Shown: positions 40,701-55,700, counted from the first letter of the stretch. The stretch: DNA of 64,000 nt from Oryzias latipes (GCF_002234675.1 NC_019859.2:13159483-13223482), one strand, 5' to 3'. Numbers and translations are program-made. The notes: generated by a model not told the origin, from the letters alone.

Positions 40701-43700
40701 CAGTATTAAATTCCCACTCAGATCATCAAGTGTTCCCAGTAGTCTTTGCATCATGATTATGCTGTTTTTAAGCAAAATCAAAAAACCTGTGACTTTTTCA
40801 AGGACATACTTTCTGCAGAGGGGCAGTAGTTCATTAGGAACTGTTGGCGCAGAGTAAGAATTGAATGTATGAAAGTGATATGCATTTTAATTTGGTTTCT
40901 CCGGTTTTTCAAATGAAATTGTAATTTTTCTTTAAACAAAGATTGCAGTATAAAAAAGACTATCTATGTGTGTGGTGTAAATTTGCAAAACAGGGTATTG
41001 ATGTCAAACTCACAGTTCAGTGGTCTCTTTAGGCAGACCTTTTGGAAGTGTGGTGAGACCTTTGTTGCTGCAGCGCACCACCGTGTCCAGACAGGAGCAC
41101 TCAGCCGGACACCTCATGACAGGAGAGCAGCTGTTCTCATTGTTGCCTGGTGGATAAGTTATGGAAAAGAGTTGATGTAAACCTGTGTGCTCGAGTTAAG
41201 TTCATCCTTTTTATTTCTCACCATCTTCACAGGCAAAGTCCTGGACAGCTACGTCCTGAATAGGAATCTCTTTGAGGAAATATGGATTCTGACAGCGAGG
41301 ATTTCCGGTGACGATGCGCTTCCTCCTCAGCCAATCCCCGAGCCAAGCCAGGTGACAATTGCAGTTGAATGGATTGGCCAAGAGGTTTCTTAAAAAGGAA
41401 AAGGATGAGATGTTAAAGACAGCAAAGGATTTTGCTGCTCATTTCGTGCATGCGGACTGTTTGTGCTCACAGCGTGGACAGAGAGTGCAGCGTGTCGAAC
41501 GCTCCGGGGGTCATGGAGGTGACCTGGTTGTCGTAGAGTGAAAGGAGACGAACTGAACTCAGACCCACAAAGCTGCTGTTGCTCACACAGCTGATTCTGT
41601 TGCTCCTCAGCATGCTGTTCAGACACAGACACAAATTTACTAATTAGTTGTTCACAAAAAATAAAAAACCCAATATGAGAACATTAATTATGCATGCTCT
41701 TCCAATATTGGGAGTACAATGTCAGGATGCGGGACCAGATTTAAATATTTCCAGGACTCACGAAGCGTATGCATTTCAGAGTGGATGTGTGTGTACCCAC
41801 AGTGTGCGGAGGCCGCCGAGTCCTTTCAACATGCTGTGGTGTATGTTCTCCAGCTTGTTAGATGTCAAGATCAGCTCATTGACCCCTGAAGCTCCTTCAA
41901 ACGTACCCTCCTCTATGTCAGTGATGCGGTTGTTGCTCAGGTTGCTGCAAAGAAAAGAAAAGTGGAGATAGTTGAAAGGAGATGAGCGACCCAGTCACAT
42001 GCTTCTGTGTGACTTTGGGTTGTTTCCTTTTTATATTTGCGGGACTTGACTTACATTTTCCGCAGATGAGGCAACTTTTTAAAGATCCCTGTAGCCTCGA
42101 GAACAGTGAATTCATTGTTGTTAAGACGCCTGAGAGCAACAAAAAAGAGATGAAACAGGCCAAAGGATTTCAACAACGAAGATTCTTTCACGGCACAGCT
42201 TTGAAGGGAAATGAGAAAATCAAACAACTCACAATTCAGCTGTGTACTGAGGAATGTGATCTGGTATTTTGGTGAGTTTCTGGTTGGAGCAGTCGACTGT
42301 CGTGCCCTCGCAGCGACATTTCTCAGGGCAGGCCAAGTCGGCAAAGCAGTCTCCTCCCAGTTTACTGCGGTAATCCTCCGTACCTGTTTGAATTACAACC
42401 ACAATGTTACTGAAGACATTTGCAGTGCAGGAGTCAACCCCGTGCAGTTTGCTGGAACTGGGTCATAAGAAAACACAGCTAATGCTCAAAGTGTGGGGTG
42501 TGATACAATAGAGGGGTTTCTGGAACATTGAATCAGGGTTGTGCTAGTTTAGTTTTAGACGGGAATCAACCATTACTCATGATCAAATGCATTGGAGTGT
42601 AGATTTATGATATTTTATTTGTACATCACAGACTTTTAGGAGCCAGATCACACAAAGACATGTAAAGATCAACAAGTACAGACAGCCATGCACCCAAAGG
42701 AGAAAAAAAAGTGGAGTTTTTCTTTCCTGTCAGACTACTAAGAAAATGTTAGTCTTAGAAACCACAGCACACGTGAAAAAGCATCAAAAGTCAGAGCAGA
42801 AGTACGCCTGTGCAGATGCAGACTGTCATCTCTCAAAACACACACGCACAAAGACTGCAGGCAGCAACAGGAGTTTGCTGTCTCTTGCACCTTTGGCCAT
42901 GCTGCAGGGATTTGCCGGGCCGTTCCATGGTGCTTGACAGAACCATGTTCCACTTTTAGGAACCTGGCAGCCACATGGTTAGATCAAGCACAAAGGAACA
43001 ACCTGCTGACTGACTGCTCCTCCGCTGGAACACAGGGGTGGGAAGGACAGAGGGCAGGAGGAAGCAGGTGAGATCTAAGGACAAGAAAGGATGGGACTGT
43101 CTTTTCTTGGCATTTCCACTACAATTTCTATTAGAGAGGGAAGACAGCTACTGGCAAGAAGGAAATAGGATGGTGGTGGGGGGTCAGGAAGTGAGGGATG
43201 GAAAAAAAAAGGCTAAAAGCAAAGGATTAGGAAGAATAGAAAAATGAGGGGGGACACTTTAAGGAAGATGGCATAAAGTTTGAAAAATACAATAAATAGG
43301 AAAATGCAGATGAGAATAAAACAAAGAAAAGTGTAAAGATGAACGGTAAAAAAGAATAACAAAAAAACTAAAAAAGAGAGGACGGAAAAAAACACGAAGA
43401 AGGGTCAGGGCAGGCAGAAAAGTACCGTAAAGTGACAAAAGACGGAGAAGACAGCAACAAACAACGAAACTCACAAAGAACAGAATCAGGAGTGGAGCAG
43501 CTGCTACAGGAATGGGAGGAGAGTTACTGCAGCACTTAAATGCAAGAGAAGCTCTGACTTCTGGGTTAACACTCACATATCAACACGACACACGTCATAC
43601 AGACAGAAGACAATCAAAGAAAAGTTGTTTTAAAACTTGTTTTTATTATTTTTCTGGTAGCGGGTGGTGTGCAGAGGACGGGAGGGAATTACAGAGGGGT

Positions 43701-46700
43701 CAGAGGTCAGCCCTGGGACGTGAGGTGAGGAGGTCAGACTTGACGGATGTGGTTTGTGTGTGCGTTACTTACAGCCAACATGGTGTACTCCTTGATTTTG
43801 TTAGAAAGGCAGTAGAAAAAAAGAAAAAGGGGTTTTATTTGAACAGAAAGGAGAAAAAAGCACGGGAGGGTAGGAAAAGGTGCAACACGTGCCGCAGGTT
43901 GCAGGCTGTCCCGCTCAGTGATTCACTGAGAATTATGACTGACCTGTCAGTTGTGAGAGTCGTGATGGTATTAAATGGTAAAAAGTACATCTGGAATAGA
44001 TCTAATAAAATCTATTTCTTGGAGATGTTGAAACTAAAACTATAAATAATCCACTAAACTCTTTAAATGTACCCCAAAAAAACTCCAACAAACATAAAAT
44101 GTAATGGGAATTTGATTGAAGTGATTTTTGATGATATTGATTGAGGAGTGTAATATCTATCATGTTCCACAGAACAGGACACGTTTATTGAACTTTTCAG
44201 CCAGAAATGTTCTTGAATTATGCAGCCTTGCCCTGCATGTGGCATATGGTCTTTGAAACCTCTGTACCCCCCCTAGTGAGCTGCAGAGTTAATGACTACA
44301 GTGAGCGTGCACGCACACACACCCACCCAGCCCTCCTCCGTATGCGGCTCTGGTAATGACCGCCTTTAGTCCTGCTACTGATCTCAAATGCATGCGTGAT
44401 TTGCATATTTCTCAGCACCCCTCTGAGCATGGCGACTGGGTGACCTTTTGATGTTCTGCAGCGAGAGGCACAAACACAAATGCTCGCAGGCACACACTCG
44501 CACTGTGGCCATCATTAGATGTGCTAAGAAGCCCGGAGGAGGAGTGCAGTCTCCATGATAACTACATGGATGGTCTAATTGCGTACAGTACTGCACAAAG
44601 TGGCCTGCAGACACCAAACTGATCTTATTGATCCTCCAATCAGCTTTTCATCAAAAAGCAGGTGCGTGATGCATCACAACCTGATTTTAACCACAAAATT
44701 AAGTGTTTTAGCTCGTAAAAGAGTGTAAGTCGAGGCGAGTCACTTAAAGTGCCGTGAGTATGCAGAGAGTGAGCAAACAGTGTCTGAAGCACACACACAC
44801 CAAAACACAATCATGCTCAGAGTACAATACCTGGGATGAAATACTGTTCTCTAGCTAACGGAGAAACAGAGAGTCAAAATTAAGATCAACAAATGACTAG
44901 AAGGCTAGACGAAAAGATAACAGCAGCCACATGTGTGGGTGAAAATAAAGAAATGTTGCGCTTTTGCGGTTAGTAGAAAGAGGCCGAAGGGAAACCTCAG
45001 CAGGAAAACACAGAATGAAAACAGAGGTGAGGAAAGTTTGTCATAAGTTGGATGTTTGGGGATCTGGATGTACACATTTGATTGATCAACTACAAAGGAG
45101 TCAAGCAGCTTTTAGAACTATAAAGTTCAGAGTTCCACTGAGGGTTAAGCTTAAGGTTAAACGAAGTGAGTTGTTGTGTGAAACATGGCTCCTCTGTGGA
45201 GTGTTTAAACAGCTGGAGAACATCTCCTGATTCAAATACTTAGTGGGCTGCTGTGCAGCCAGCACTACATACCAAACCTTCTTGTTGTTGTCTGACTGTG
45301 GCTCTTTTCAATTGTAGCTTCTAACGTAATCACAATGAAACGATCAGCGATTCACGATACATTCCTTTCTTGTCACGAACAGAGCTATCCTCTGTACTGT
45401 ATTCAAACTTATCAAAAATCTCTTAATACTTAACCATTTAATAGGTATTGTGATACTGTATTTGTGTCTGACATAGTAGCAAAGAAGCGAAACTATCAAA
45501 GCTGAAATGAGCGAGGTGATTCAGATTTTTTTGTTTAAACTGTACATTCTGAAGATTAACTTCAACCGTTTAACAACAAAAAGATTATCTATAATGTAGT
45601 TTTCTTTGTTTTGAGTTAGTTACTTAATTAAAAAAAATCCATTTGTTCTTATTTTAAGTTTTATTTTTAACTATCTGAAGTTCTACAAAATTTAACTGAA
45701 GAGAAGCAAAATGTTGAGGCCAGGAGTGAAGGACCTTTTTTTCTTCATTTTGTACTGTGTTTGCCTCTGCTTTCACTATTTCAATCAAACTTTTCCATGA
45801 CTCTCTTGGAGTTCTAACCTGAGCAGCGGAACTTCTTGCTCTTGATCTGTCCGATTCGTTTGTTGGCGAGCCGGCGTGGGCTGGTGCATCGGGCGCCGCT
45901 CGTCTCAATGGGGTTGTCCTGCAGGTAGTCAGCCAGCCACTTCAGGTGACAGTCACAGATAAAGGGGTTTTGGGCTAAGTGGCTAAATCACCCACATGCA
46001 AAAAAAACAAACAAAAAAAAAAACAAAAACATAAAAAAAACTTTAATAAAATAAGTGAAAACACATTAATGAACTGTTAGAACGGTATCTAATAAATATG
46101 TGCATTCAAAGCTATCAACATTTTCAGAAAAATATTAATTTTGCAAAAAGTTTGTTTCACAGAGTTACATCGTATTGAATATAAATGTAATAGATAAAAA
46201 AGATACTAATGAAACTTTTTACTGATGTTTCCATTCAATTTATTTAATCTGAGGCTTTCTCTAAGAGCCTGATGATTTTGGCATTTTAGGTTTTTATCTA
46301 TACACATGTTCAGAACTCCAGTAATGCAGTGCTTTAAATAGTTTTATTATTATTTTCATCCTCTATTCACATCCTCTGGCAGTTGTTAGTTAAATGTGTG
46401 TGTTTACATACAGGGTTTGTATGGCTCTCAAAGATGAGAAGGTCCCCTTGGCAATGGTTTGGAGCTTGTTGTCATACAGTGAGAGCAAATTGAGGTTATG
46501 AAGATCCTGGAATGCGTCCACGCGCAGACATGCTATTTTATTGGCGTTTAGTAAGCTGAAAAAAGAAGCAAAATTTGGGGTGAAATTAAAATCTTTTCTA
46601 TTATTTTGAAATCTCTGATTGTTAAAACATGGAGAACAACATTTCCACTCAACCCAAATCTCTTTATCTGTTTCTAATATTCGTGTGAGTGTGAACTTAC

Positions 46701-49700
46701 AGCAGCTGCAGAGAAAACAGTCCTTCAAACAGACCCTTGGAAATCTCTGTGATCTTGTTCCCATATAGAACCCTAAAGAGAAAAAAAACCCTTATCTATA
46801 TCAGGTGACAAACTGAAATAATTCTTATCCAAGAAAGTACAACATACACAAGCATCCCTTGTGTTAAACCTCAATTTTCTGCTCATAAACGTTTTCTGTT
46901 TGTCGATTTACAGACAATTTTTTTGCAAAGTCACTGCCATGTTAAGGCAGTGAGAGAAAACAAAGTAAAAAATATAAAAAATTGTAACTTCCCTAAGTCA
47001 ATCAAAAAGAGGATTAATGAATTTAAGAAGATTTTCCTTCCTTAATTTTAGTGTTTAACTTAAAGATGGATGGAAAAAAGACGGGTTTATATAAATTATT
47101 TAAACAATCCCATGTCAATTAATCCCTTCACGCTGTATGTCTCTAATTTGCAACATATCGTTTAATACAGGACTCCACTAATACTATGGTCACTTATCCC
47201 AAAATGTCACAACATAAATTGGTGTTTTTCAGCTAATACAGCATGTTGCGGCATTTGTAATCAGTCGCATTTTTACATGGCACGGTGCAGAATGGATGCT
47301 TTTTATCTATCCCTGGGCTACCTAGAACTATGGCTGTCTCCGGACGCCCACTGTCCGGAGACAGAGCTGCAAACCGGCTACCACCGACCTGTGGCTGCTC
47401 AGCAGTCGCCTGATTTTGTAATGGCATCATCCCCGTCTGACTTCCGCCGTCTACATTCATGACCACGCCAACAATTTAAAAAAAAATCAGGAGGCAGAAT
47501 AAATTCTGCCGATGCCTCCCCATCGTGACTGCGGCATTAATTTAGAATAACCATGAAAAGAAAAACTACTGAAGAATATTTTTTAGCATAATTGGAAATA
47601 CATTCAGGCATGAAATGGTTAAAATAACTTTTGTTCACATTTACCAAAGGATTTGTTCTGCAGTAAAGAAGTCAAAAATTCATCTAGATGCTTGTGGATC
47701 TATAATTTTCAGATCACAAACATTTCCTCTCATGACCAATTAATCAGTCATCTCTATGCTCCACTCTCAGTTATAGAAGCAGTGTAAACAGGAATGTTTT
47801 TAGATTAGGGCTTTATTCCACAAAGCAGAGACCAAATCCCTGGGAGACCCTGAAACAGTGCTCACACTTCATTGGAGGATGGACGCCTCATTTGTGCCTC
47901 ACAGACTCACCACCTCTTCTGTGGATCTACATGTGCAAACACAACTCAATTTTACATGCTCTCACCTAACACTGACACACAAAGAATGCACAGAGCCAGC
48001 TTAATGTGAAAGCCACGTTGTATGTGGTGCGTCAGCATGAATCCATGTGTCCCATTATGTCTGTGGTGAGTGTGTAATGAGGTGACAGCAAACCTCCATT
48101 CAGCAATTCAGCATTTATGAATTATTGACTCTGGGAGGAGGAGACCTTAACATAATTCTTTCATCAAGTAACTTGCTCCCTGTTTTTGTTCCTCTCCCCT
48201 TCTTCTGTTGTTAAACTTCACATGCAAAGCAGATGGTCCAGGACTATAAACTCCACTGTTCTGTTGAAACATTTTCACAAAAAATGAAAGTTTCCTTTTT
48301 GTTGTTTGTTAATTTTCTAAAGGAATGATGACACACTTGGTGTAAAAAAAAAAAGAAAAACAGCTTTAAACTAATGAATGCAAAGAAATGATTGGCATGC
48401 GAAAATCTAATAGAAAATAGTACGGTTTTTCTTTTTAAGGTTGATGAGCAACACCTTTAAGTTATAGCTAGTTATAGTTGGTTATTGGAATATAGAGAAT
48501 GCTGGTTTTATGAATGTTAATGTGGGAACAAATAACAGTGGTTCGTTTTGGAAAGCTGGAGTGTAACAATTTACATTCAGTGTGCGCTAGATCCAAGTTT
48601 CCTTTAAGTCGTTACATACTGTAAATGATTTTGCATCACAAATTGATGCTGCAGCGCCTTGCAATCCTGTAAATGGCTTTTCAAGTACACAAACCTTTAA
48701 AGGAGCAAAATGCTGAGGACATCCAGCTGCAAAGTTCCATGCTACAACCTTTAGCTCATCTGTCTTCGCACACAAAACTTGCATTTAAAGATGTACAACT
48801 TAAAGGTCACGCGTACATAAAGTCGTATTTCAGTACACTTAGGTAGTACCCAGGGGAAGAACTCAGTCTCCTAACCACAAAACTGTGGAAATCAAAGCTT
48901 ATCTTCCTTAGAAATTCTTTGCATATTCACAGTTAAGGATTAGATTTTTTTTTAAAGAGCTGTGCAATTGTAATTGACATTAAATAAGCTAAAATTAATG
49001 ATTCATTTTTGGGTACAGATACAAAGTGGGCTGTAATGAAGGCTTCACATGGCTCTGACTACATCTTGGGTGCAAACAACACACAATACTCACAAAGAGT
49101 TGAGGGAACGCAGGCCCTGGAAGGCATCTGAGGCCAGCTCCGATATCTGATTATTGCTCAAGTCTCTAAAAAACACGTAAAAGGCAAAAAGGAAATGAGA
49201 AACAGAGGAGCAGAGAACGAAGATGGAGAGAGTGAACAAGAAAGGCTTGCAGAAAGCGCAACAAAGGGGTCAAAACAAGGCGCAGAGTTATCAGCAGAAA
49301 GTTTTTAATGGATGGCTGACAGGATAAAAAAAAAATCCACACTTGCTCTGATCTACTCACATCCTGCGCAGCCTCTTATAAGGAGAAAAGGCCCCAGCTG
49401 GGATCACCTTGATGGCGTTCTGCTCCAGTCGTCTGGAACCAAACATACACACAGCCATTGAGAAGAGACATTAACATTTCCCTATCACCGCCCAATCTCT
49501 GGACTGCTGTTGCTCATTTCCAGAGGCTGTAGCTGCAGGGAACATTTCCCTGATAAGGCACTTTGATGGCTCTAGCCAAAGTCTGACATTTCTCTGATCT
49601 CCTGCCCTTGGTAACATGTGAACACGGACACACAAACACAGAGGGAGTACAAACACATACTTTCCTATCTGAGCAGTGTTCCATCAAGTGCCAGTCTGAC

Positions 49701-52700
49701 TCATTGTCTGTCAGGCGAAACAAAATAAACCAAGTAGTAAGTGTGAAGAAGAGGGAGGGAAAGAATAATAGAGAAATCCAAACAACTAAACATTTCTCAT
49801 GTAAGAGGGCCACTGGTGCAGCTGGTCACTTATGAGGCCGAGTCTGGTTCTGCTGGAGGTTTCTCTATTCTCTTTCATTTTGAAGTTTTCCTCCCCTCAT
49901 TCACACAACTGCATTCTGGGTACGGCAGGTTGCATTGGATATGTTTGCGAAGCTCCTTGAGACAACCTTGGTTGTGAATTGATGCTCCACTCAAGCTCCA
50001 CTCCAATGAAAACAGTGTTTTTAACATGTTTTTGCGGCATTTTTCTCTTGCAGGACATATATTAGGGAGATTAAGCTAAAAATTGCATTTCTGAGTATTT
50101 TTAAATCAAATTGCTGTGAATTAGAAGCAGACAAAAAAATGCTGTTGGAAAAAACTTGTAGCAGTGAAATAGGGGCAACAGTCGTCAGGGTACAAACTCC
50201 CTGCTTTGCTCCATCTGATGCATCTACTCGCATATGAGAGGATTCGTGTATGTCTTTGTTTTCAAAGAGAAACCAAATTAAAATGCTAATCAGTCTTACA
50301 CATTAAAATCGTACACAGCGCCAACAGTCCCGCCATCAACTCAGAGATGAATTTCAAACGAATTACTGCCGTTCTGTGGAAACTTTGTTAAGGAAAATGA
50401 TGAAATAAATGATAAATTTGGCTAAAAATGGTTTAATCATAAATAAAAGACCACTGGGAACACTTTTAAAATAGATCAAAAGATGATTGGAGTGGGACTT
50501 TAAAAGAAAAAAAAAGAAACAATGGTAGTTTGTTTCAGTCACAATCATTATGTTTTTGTCTGCATCAGAAAAACGTTCATTAAAATAAGGCTTTATGTTT
50601 TGACAGTTATAATATACCCCCAGAAAGAGTTTCAGAATCTCTCATTAATGAACATGAAATTTTGCAAATGTAAAGGAGAAGAAGAATATTTTCTTTCATT
50701 CCAATATAATGTGAGGTCACTGGTTAAATGATAAAGATGAGCCCATTGTATCAGAGATAAAACAAGAATTTGTTCGCTTCTCCCAGACGTGGCCTGTAAT
50801 CAACCCCAGATATGGGGTTGATCAGTTCATATCTGCATTTTCCACCAACAGAGTTGACATTTTAGTGGTTGGTGACCCGACATTTTACACCATCAGCATG
50901 ACAGCCAAATGCACTCTCTGGCTATCTCTGGAGGTTTCAGCTATGATTCTCTCGCTCCCACTGGTCCAACTTTCCGACAGTTTGTCAAAAGCTTCAACAC
51001 ACAAAAAAAAAAGAAAACACAAAAAAAAAAAATCCCACTCTGGACTTACAGCATCAACATTTTTAGAGACGATCAGAAAAGTACTATAGGTATCGAGAAA
51101 CATCTGTAAGATTGCCTCACAGTAAAAGAAGTAGCCTAAAATAGGAAAGAGGAAACACTTACAAGAAAAGACTAGAAAATAACAAAAACATTTGTCCATG
51201 GAGCAAATCGTTTTTTTACTTAGAAAATCACACAATAAAATATCAACATTTTGAAAGAAAGCATTCAAAAAACTATCTGTTAGATAGAATTAGATGAACT
51301 GGAATGTTATACAGCCTTGTAAATGCTTTTTTCTAATTTTAAGTAAATGGTTTGTATTTTTGAGCCTTTATGAACCTAATTGTAGTTCCTTTCAATTACA
51401 GGGACAAAATAAGAATATGATCTTAGATAAACGATCACAATGAATAGCAGTCTAACTTGTCAATATTCATTGAACTTTAAAATATCATCCGTAAAATTAA
51501 ACCAGAAATTTCAGTGCAATTTGTTTTTTTTTGAGTCTTAAATCAAGTTTTTCTATTGTTTAGAGTATGGAGCAACAGGAGTTTGACTAATTTTAATAAT
51601 AATTTCTTTTTTCTAGATTGTAGCTCTTAAAGAGACAAAAATTCTTGAGTAAGTTGATTTTAAGAAGAGCTTGATAAAATGTAATAAAACAACTTAAAAC
51701 CTGGAAACATTTCTTGAATGTCTAAACGTGGTTTTAAATCTTTGAAAGTATTAAATAGTGTATGGAATGAACAGAACATTTACAGATCAGTCGTGGATGA
51801 TAACAGTTTGTCTCATAAAGCTCTCTTCTTTTGTAGGGGTCTGCAGAAAGATGTTGAAGACAAAGCTAAAAGGGAGCAATGATGTTTACATGAAAAAGAT
51901 GAAGAGTAAGCTCCCAGAGAACAATGTGTGGGTTGTGTGGTCAGGGATGAAGAAGATTACGGGGTTCAAGGAAAAGTGGGATCAAACTAATGGAAACCTG
52001 TGGAGAGCTAATGAGCTGACTATGTTTTTTAATAGACTCAGCTCAGAAGTGAGATTAACATTCTCCTCCTCTGCCTCAAGCAGACTATGTCTCCTTTCTT
52101 GATACGATTCACATCTTGTAAAAAACAGTCAGACTTCAAAACATAACCATCTTCGCCATCCACATCAGAATAGATTGTTACGAGGGAAAGGTGGGTGTAC
52201 TCCTCGTAGTTTCTTCTACCTTGTAGAACCGTAACTTGCTTTTGCAGTGGTGGGGTGAATCGTTGGAAAGCAAAAAGCTGATTACACACTGTTGGCTTGT
52301 GCTTTGGAGCAGCTCATTAAATCAGATGAATGTGCAAAGAACAACACAAACGTTATGTAGAAAACAGAGATGTCCATAGAATGCAGCAAACTTTTTGTCT
52401 TGAGTTCCTGAGCATGTAACTGCATATAATGACTTTTGTTTTAGCTCTGCTTTATTTTTTTCCCTCTTGATTCTGACTATTAGACACCAGTATGGAATTT
52501 CAGATTAATCTCTAAATTGTTTTACCCCTCACTCCTCTTCTATTCCCTCAAAAGGGAAAGTACTGCATGAGCAGACATTCTAATTTCACAGATGTATGCT
52601 TTTATTTCTCTACGCACACACATATGCAGAAATGCTAAAACAGAAAGGCGGAGGAGGACAAAAGGAAAAAGATTGAGAGGTGCAAAGTGAAACAGCAAGA

Positions 52701-55700
52701 TTTCTGAGGTTTGACTGAGACTTTCATGCAGTTTAAATGAATTGTGAAGCAACAGTGTGGAGTGTCCCGTGTCTTACATCTCAGTAATGGTTTCGGGAAG
52801 GTTGGTGGGTATTTCTGTCAGGCCCTTTCCTCTGCAGTCCACAATGTTGTTGCTGCAGGTGCAGGACTCTGGGCACTGTAAAACACTGCAGGAGGAAGAT
52901 GATGACGACTGGTGACCTACACAAAGACAGGGAGCCAGTAAGATCCATGATTAGGTTTTTGTATGATTACAAAAAATCCTTTGCCCCTTTTTATGAAACA
53001 GCATTTAAAATTAAAATAAAACTGCATCGGACGGACAAATTTATAAAGAAAGACACCATTTCTGAAATGTAACTTTAGATGTTACTGGATTTATGGCAAA
53101 CAGATTAATATTTGAGTAAATGCAATGTCAAAAAATAAAGAGAAGCCATGCAAAAGAAGATAAATACTGACCTTCAACCGCATCTTGAAAAGCATGAGCA
53201 GAAGAAGGAGCAAAGATATGACGCAAAAGATACTTTTGCTGTTGAGAAACAGTAAAAAAGCACACAAGCATGAGCGATCTCAACCTACCTGTGCACACAA
53301 ACTCCTTCTTCTGCACCTCAGCCACATTATGCCCCCTCAAATGCGGAGGAGACATGCACTGCGTGTAAAGACCCAGGCGGGGGCGCTGTCGCAGCCACTC
53401 GGAGAGCCAGGCTACATGGCAGTCACACTGCAGGTTGTTGGAGTGCAGGCGGCTGGGCAGAGATGAGGCGGGAGGGAGGAGAGGAGGGGATTGGGGAGTA
53501 TTTGACAGTGACAGTGAAGGGAGGGAGAACAAAAGTGATGAGAGCAGGTGGAGGAAGAGGAAGCAAAACAAATTTGACGGCGGGGTAAACAAGAGTGGTG
53601 GTGGGCGGAGGAGAGAAAGTACAGGTCAATCAATGGATTGAAGGATGACGGATCAATTCTTTATCCCGTTTTGTTGACCAAATGTGTTGTCACTTACAAA
53701 GTCCTGAGTTTTGGCATGTGATTGAAGCTGGCCACAGACAGACGGCTGATGTTGTTGTTATTAAGGGTGCTAAGGATAAAAGGACAAATCAATACATAAA
53801 TACATTTTAACAAAACTTCATATTCCAAACATTGTAAAAAAAAAGTTTTCTAGGACATAGTTTCTGTAGAGCGGTAGGAGTTCATTAGAAATTCACCTCT
53901 GTCTTGTGCTGGCACGGAGTAAGCCCACCTTCATCCCCATTACCCATCTGTTGACACGCTTTCCCACTAGCCTACAGCCTCTCAAAACCCCAACCTAACA
54001 TTAGCGATGTCACAAAAATGGCGAGCAACATTGGAGCTATCCAGCCGTACAGTTTTGAGCCAGATGCCAGCTCAGACGAGGAAAACAAAGACGTACATGG
54101 GTATAGTCGTCTTCCATCCCATAAGAAGCAATCAAAGCAGGCTGCTTGAGGCCAGTTGTGGTTTCTAAATTCCAACTACAAGCTTTTCTAATGGCATTTT
54201 TTTCATCTGCTCCTGATTCACCATGATTTGAATAAAGCAATTCTCAGAAATGCAAACAATCTTAATTTCCTTTCAACATGGCCTCCATCATGCTCTTTAA
54301 ATCCCATTGTTTTTGAAGAGGATGCTTACTTAAGTTCCAATGGCATTGATTTAACCTCTAAAGATATGTTTATGCAAATAAAGCTCACTTTAACATCTGA
54401 AATCTGCCTGCAGATGCTCTCCTCTGCAATGGAAGGTAAGACTGGAAGGTTTCAGCCGCACACATTTGAACTCATAATTAATTTCCACTAAAGTTTTACC
54501 AACTCTGTAAATCTCCTATGGTCACCAATACTAAGAAACATGTAAATATTATGTTTTTCGTTAAATGTGTTTTTTAAAATAAAAATTCTCAATAAAGCCC
54601 TGCAGTTTTGTTATTTTCAGAGGACAACACTTGAAGTTGTTTTTGTCAAAGGTTCTGCAGTGGAGCAGCCTTTGCTGTCGGTAACAATAATGACTCAAAA
54701 ATTAACTGACGATACAGTGAAGACAGTTTCACTTAAATAGAAATTAATATAAATTTTAAAAGAAAAGATTAAGATTGCATTTAATTTCTGGTTAACCAAC
54801 TGTTAAAAGAAACTGCCCTTTTGACTGAGTAAGTTTGTACTCACAGCACTTCCAGGTCACGTAACGCTCGGAAAGCTCCATCCTCAATACAGCTGATGTG
54901 GTTGTAGTCCAACTGGCTGCACACATGCAGGGACAAAAGAAAAGCTGATGATGTATAGATTTCTTACAGTAGATCTTCAGAACTACTGAGGATAATAGAT
55001 CAGCTCTCCAAGAAAACTCATCCTCAACCCTTCTCTGTCTCCTTTACGCTCACTTTCACTCCTCTGAGTCACAATGCCTTGCAGATGCGCTCCTGAATCC
55101 TTTTCTATTCTTTTCCTATCTGACACCTAATGTGGACGCACTTCAACTCACATCGTTTCCCTGTCTCTGGCTCTTTCTGGGAGCAGCTTTGTTGAAACAA
55201 TTTAATTAAGACATAAGGACAGTAAATCATGTGCGCTCCCTTGCATTCTAGTGCACACACTCGCTCTCACACACACATTTACAAACACGCACCTAATCCT
55301 TGTCCTTTTAAAATAATTGCATGGCATTTAAAAAATTGTCTGATGCGAGAGGAAAAAAAATCAGCAGGCAGGGAATTACTAAATAAATCAATATTTATAG
55401 AACTTTACTGCTGGGCAGTTGCTTTACCAATGAAGTAACCAACAATCAGCAATTATATTAATTATGACTGAGCCGAAACAAAGAGAAAGCAGGAAAATGC
55501 CAGCAGTGTGGCACACAAACACACACACACTAGTGCTAATTAGGAGAGGGTGCCAGTCAATACAGCAAGCAGGAGGCACATGACATTTAACACAATTAAA
55601 TATTGATGCACAGGCACTTAGGATGTTCCAATAACAACACGCACACAGGTATGAATGCACTCTTCCACATGCTGTATGTGCAGAAGAAGTTTCCCCAGAG

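Noticed and set aside
43512..44045. 177-codon open frame in a slit2 intron
   Set aside because: Antisense to the host gene, low-complexity Lys/Arg-rich text from a purine-rich tract, no family resemblance.
51758..52102. 114-codon frame opposite slit2
   Set aside because: No recognisable motif and no exon borders; intronic chance frame.
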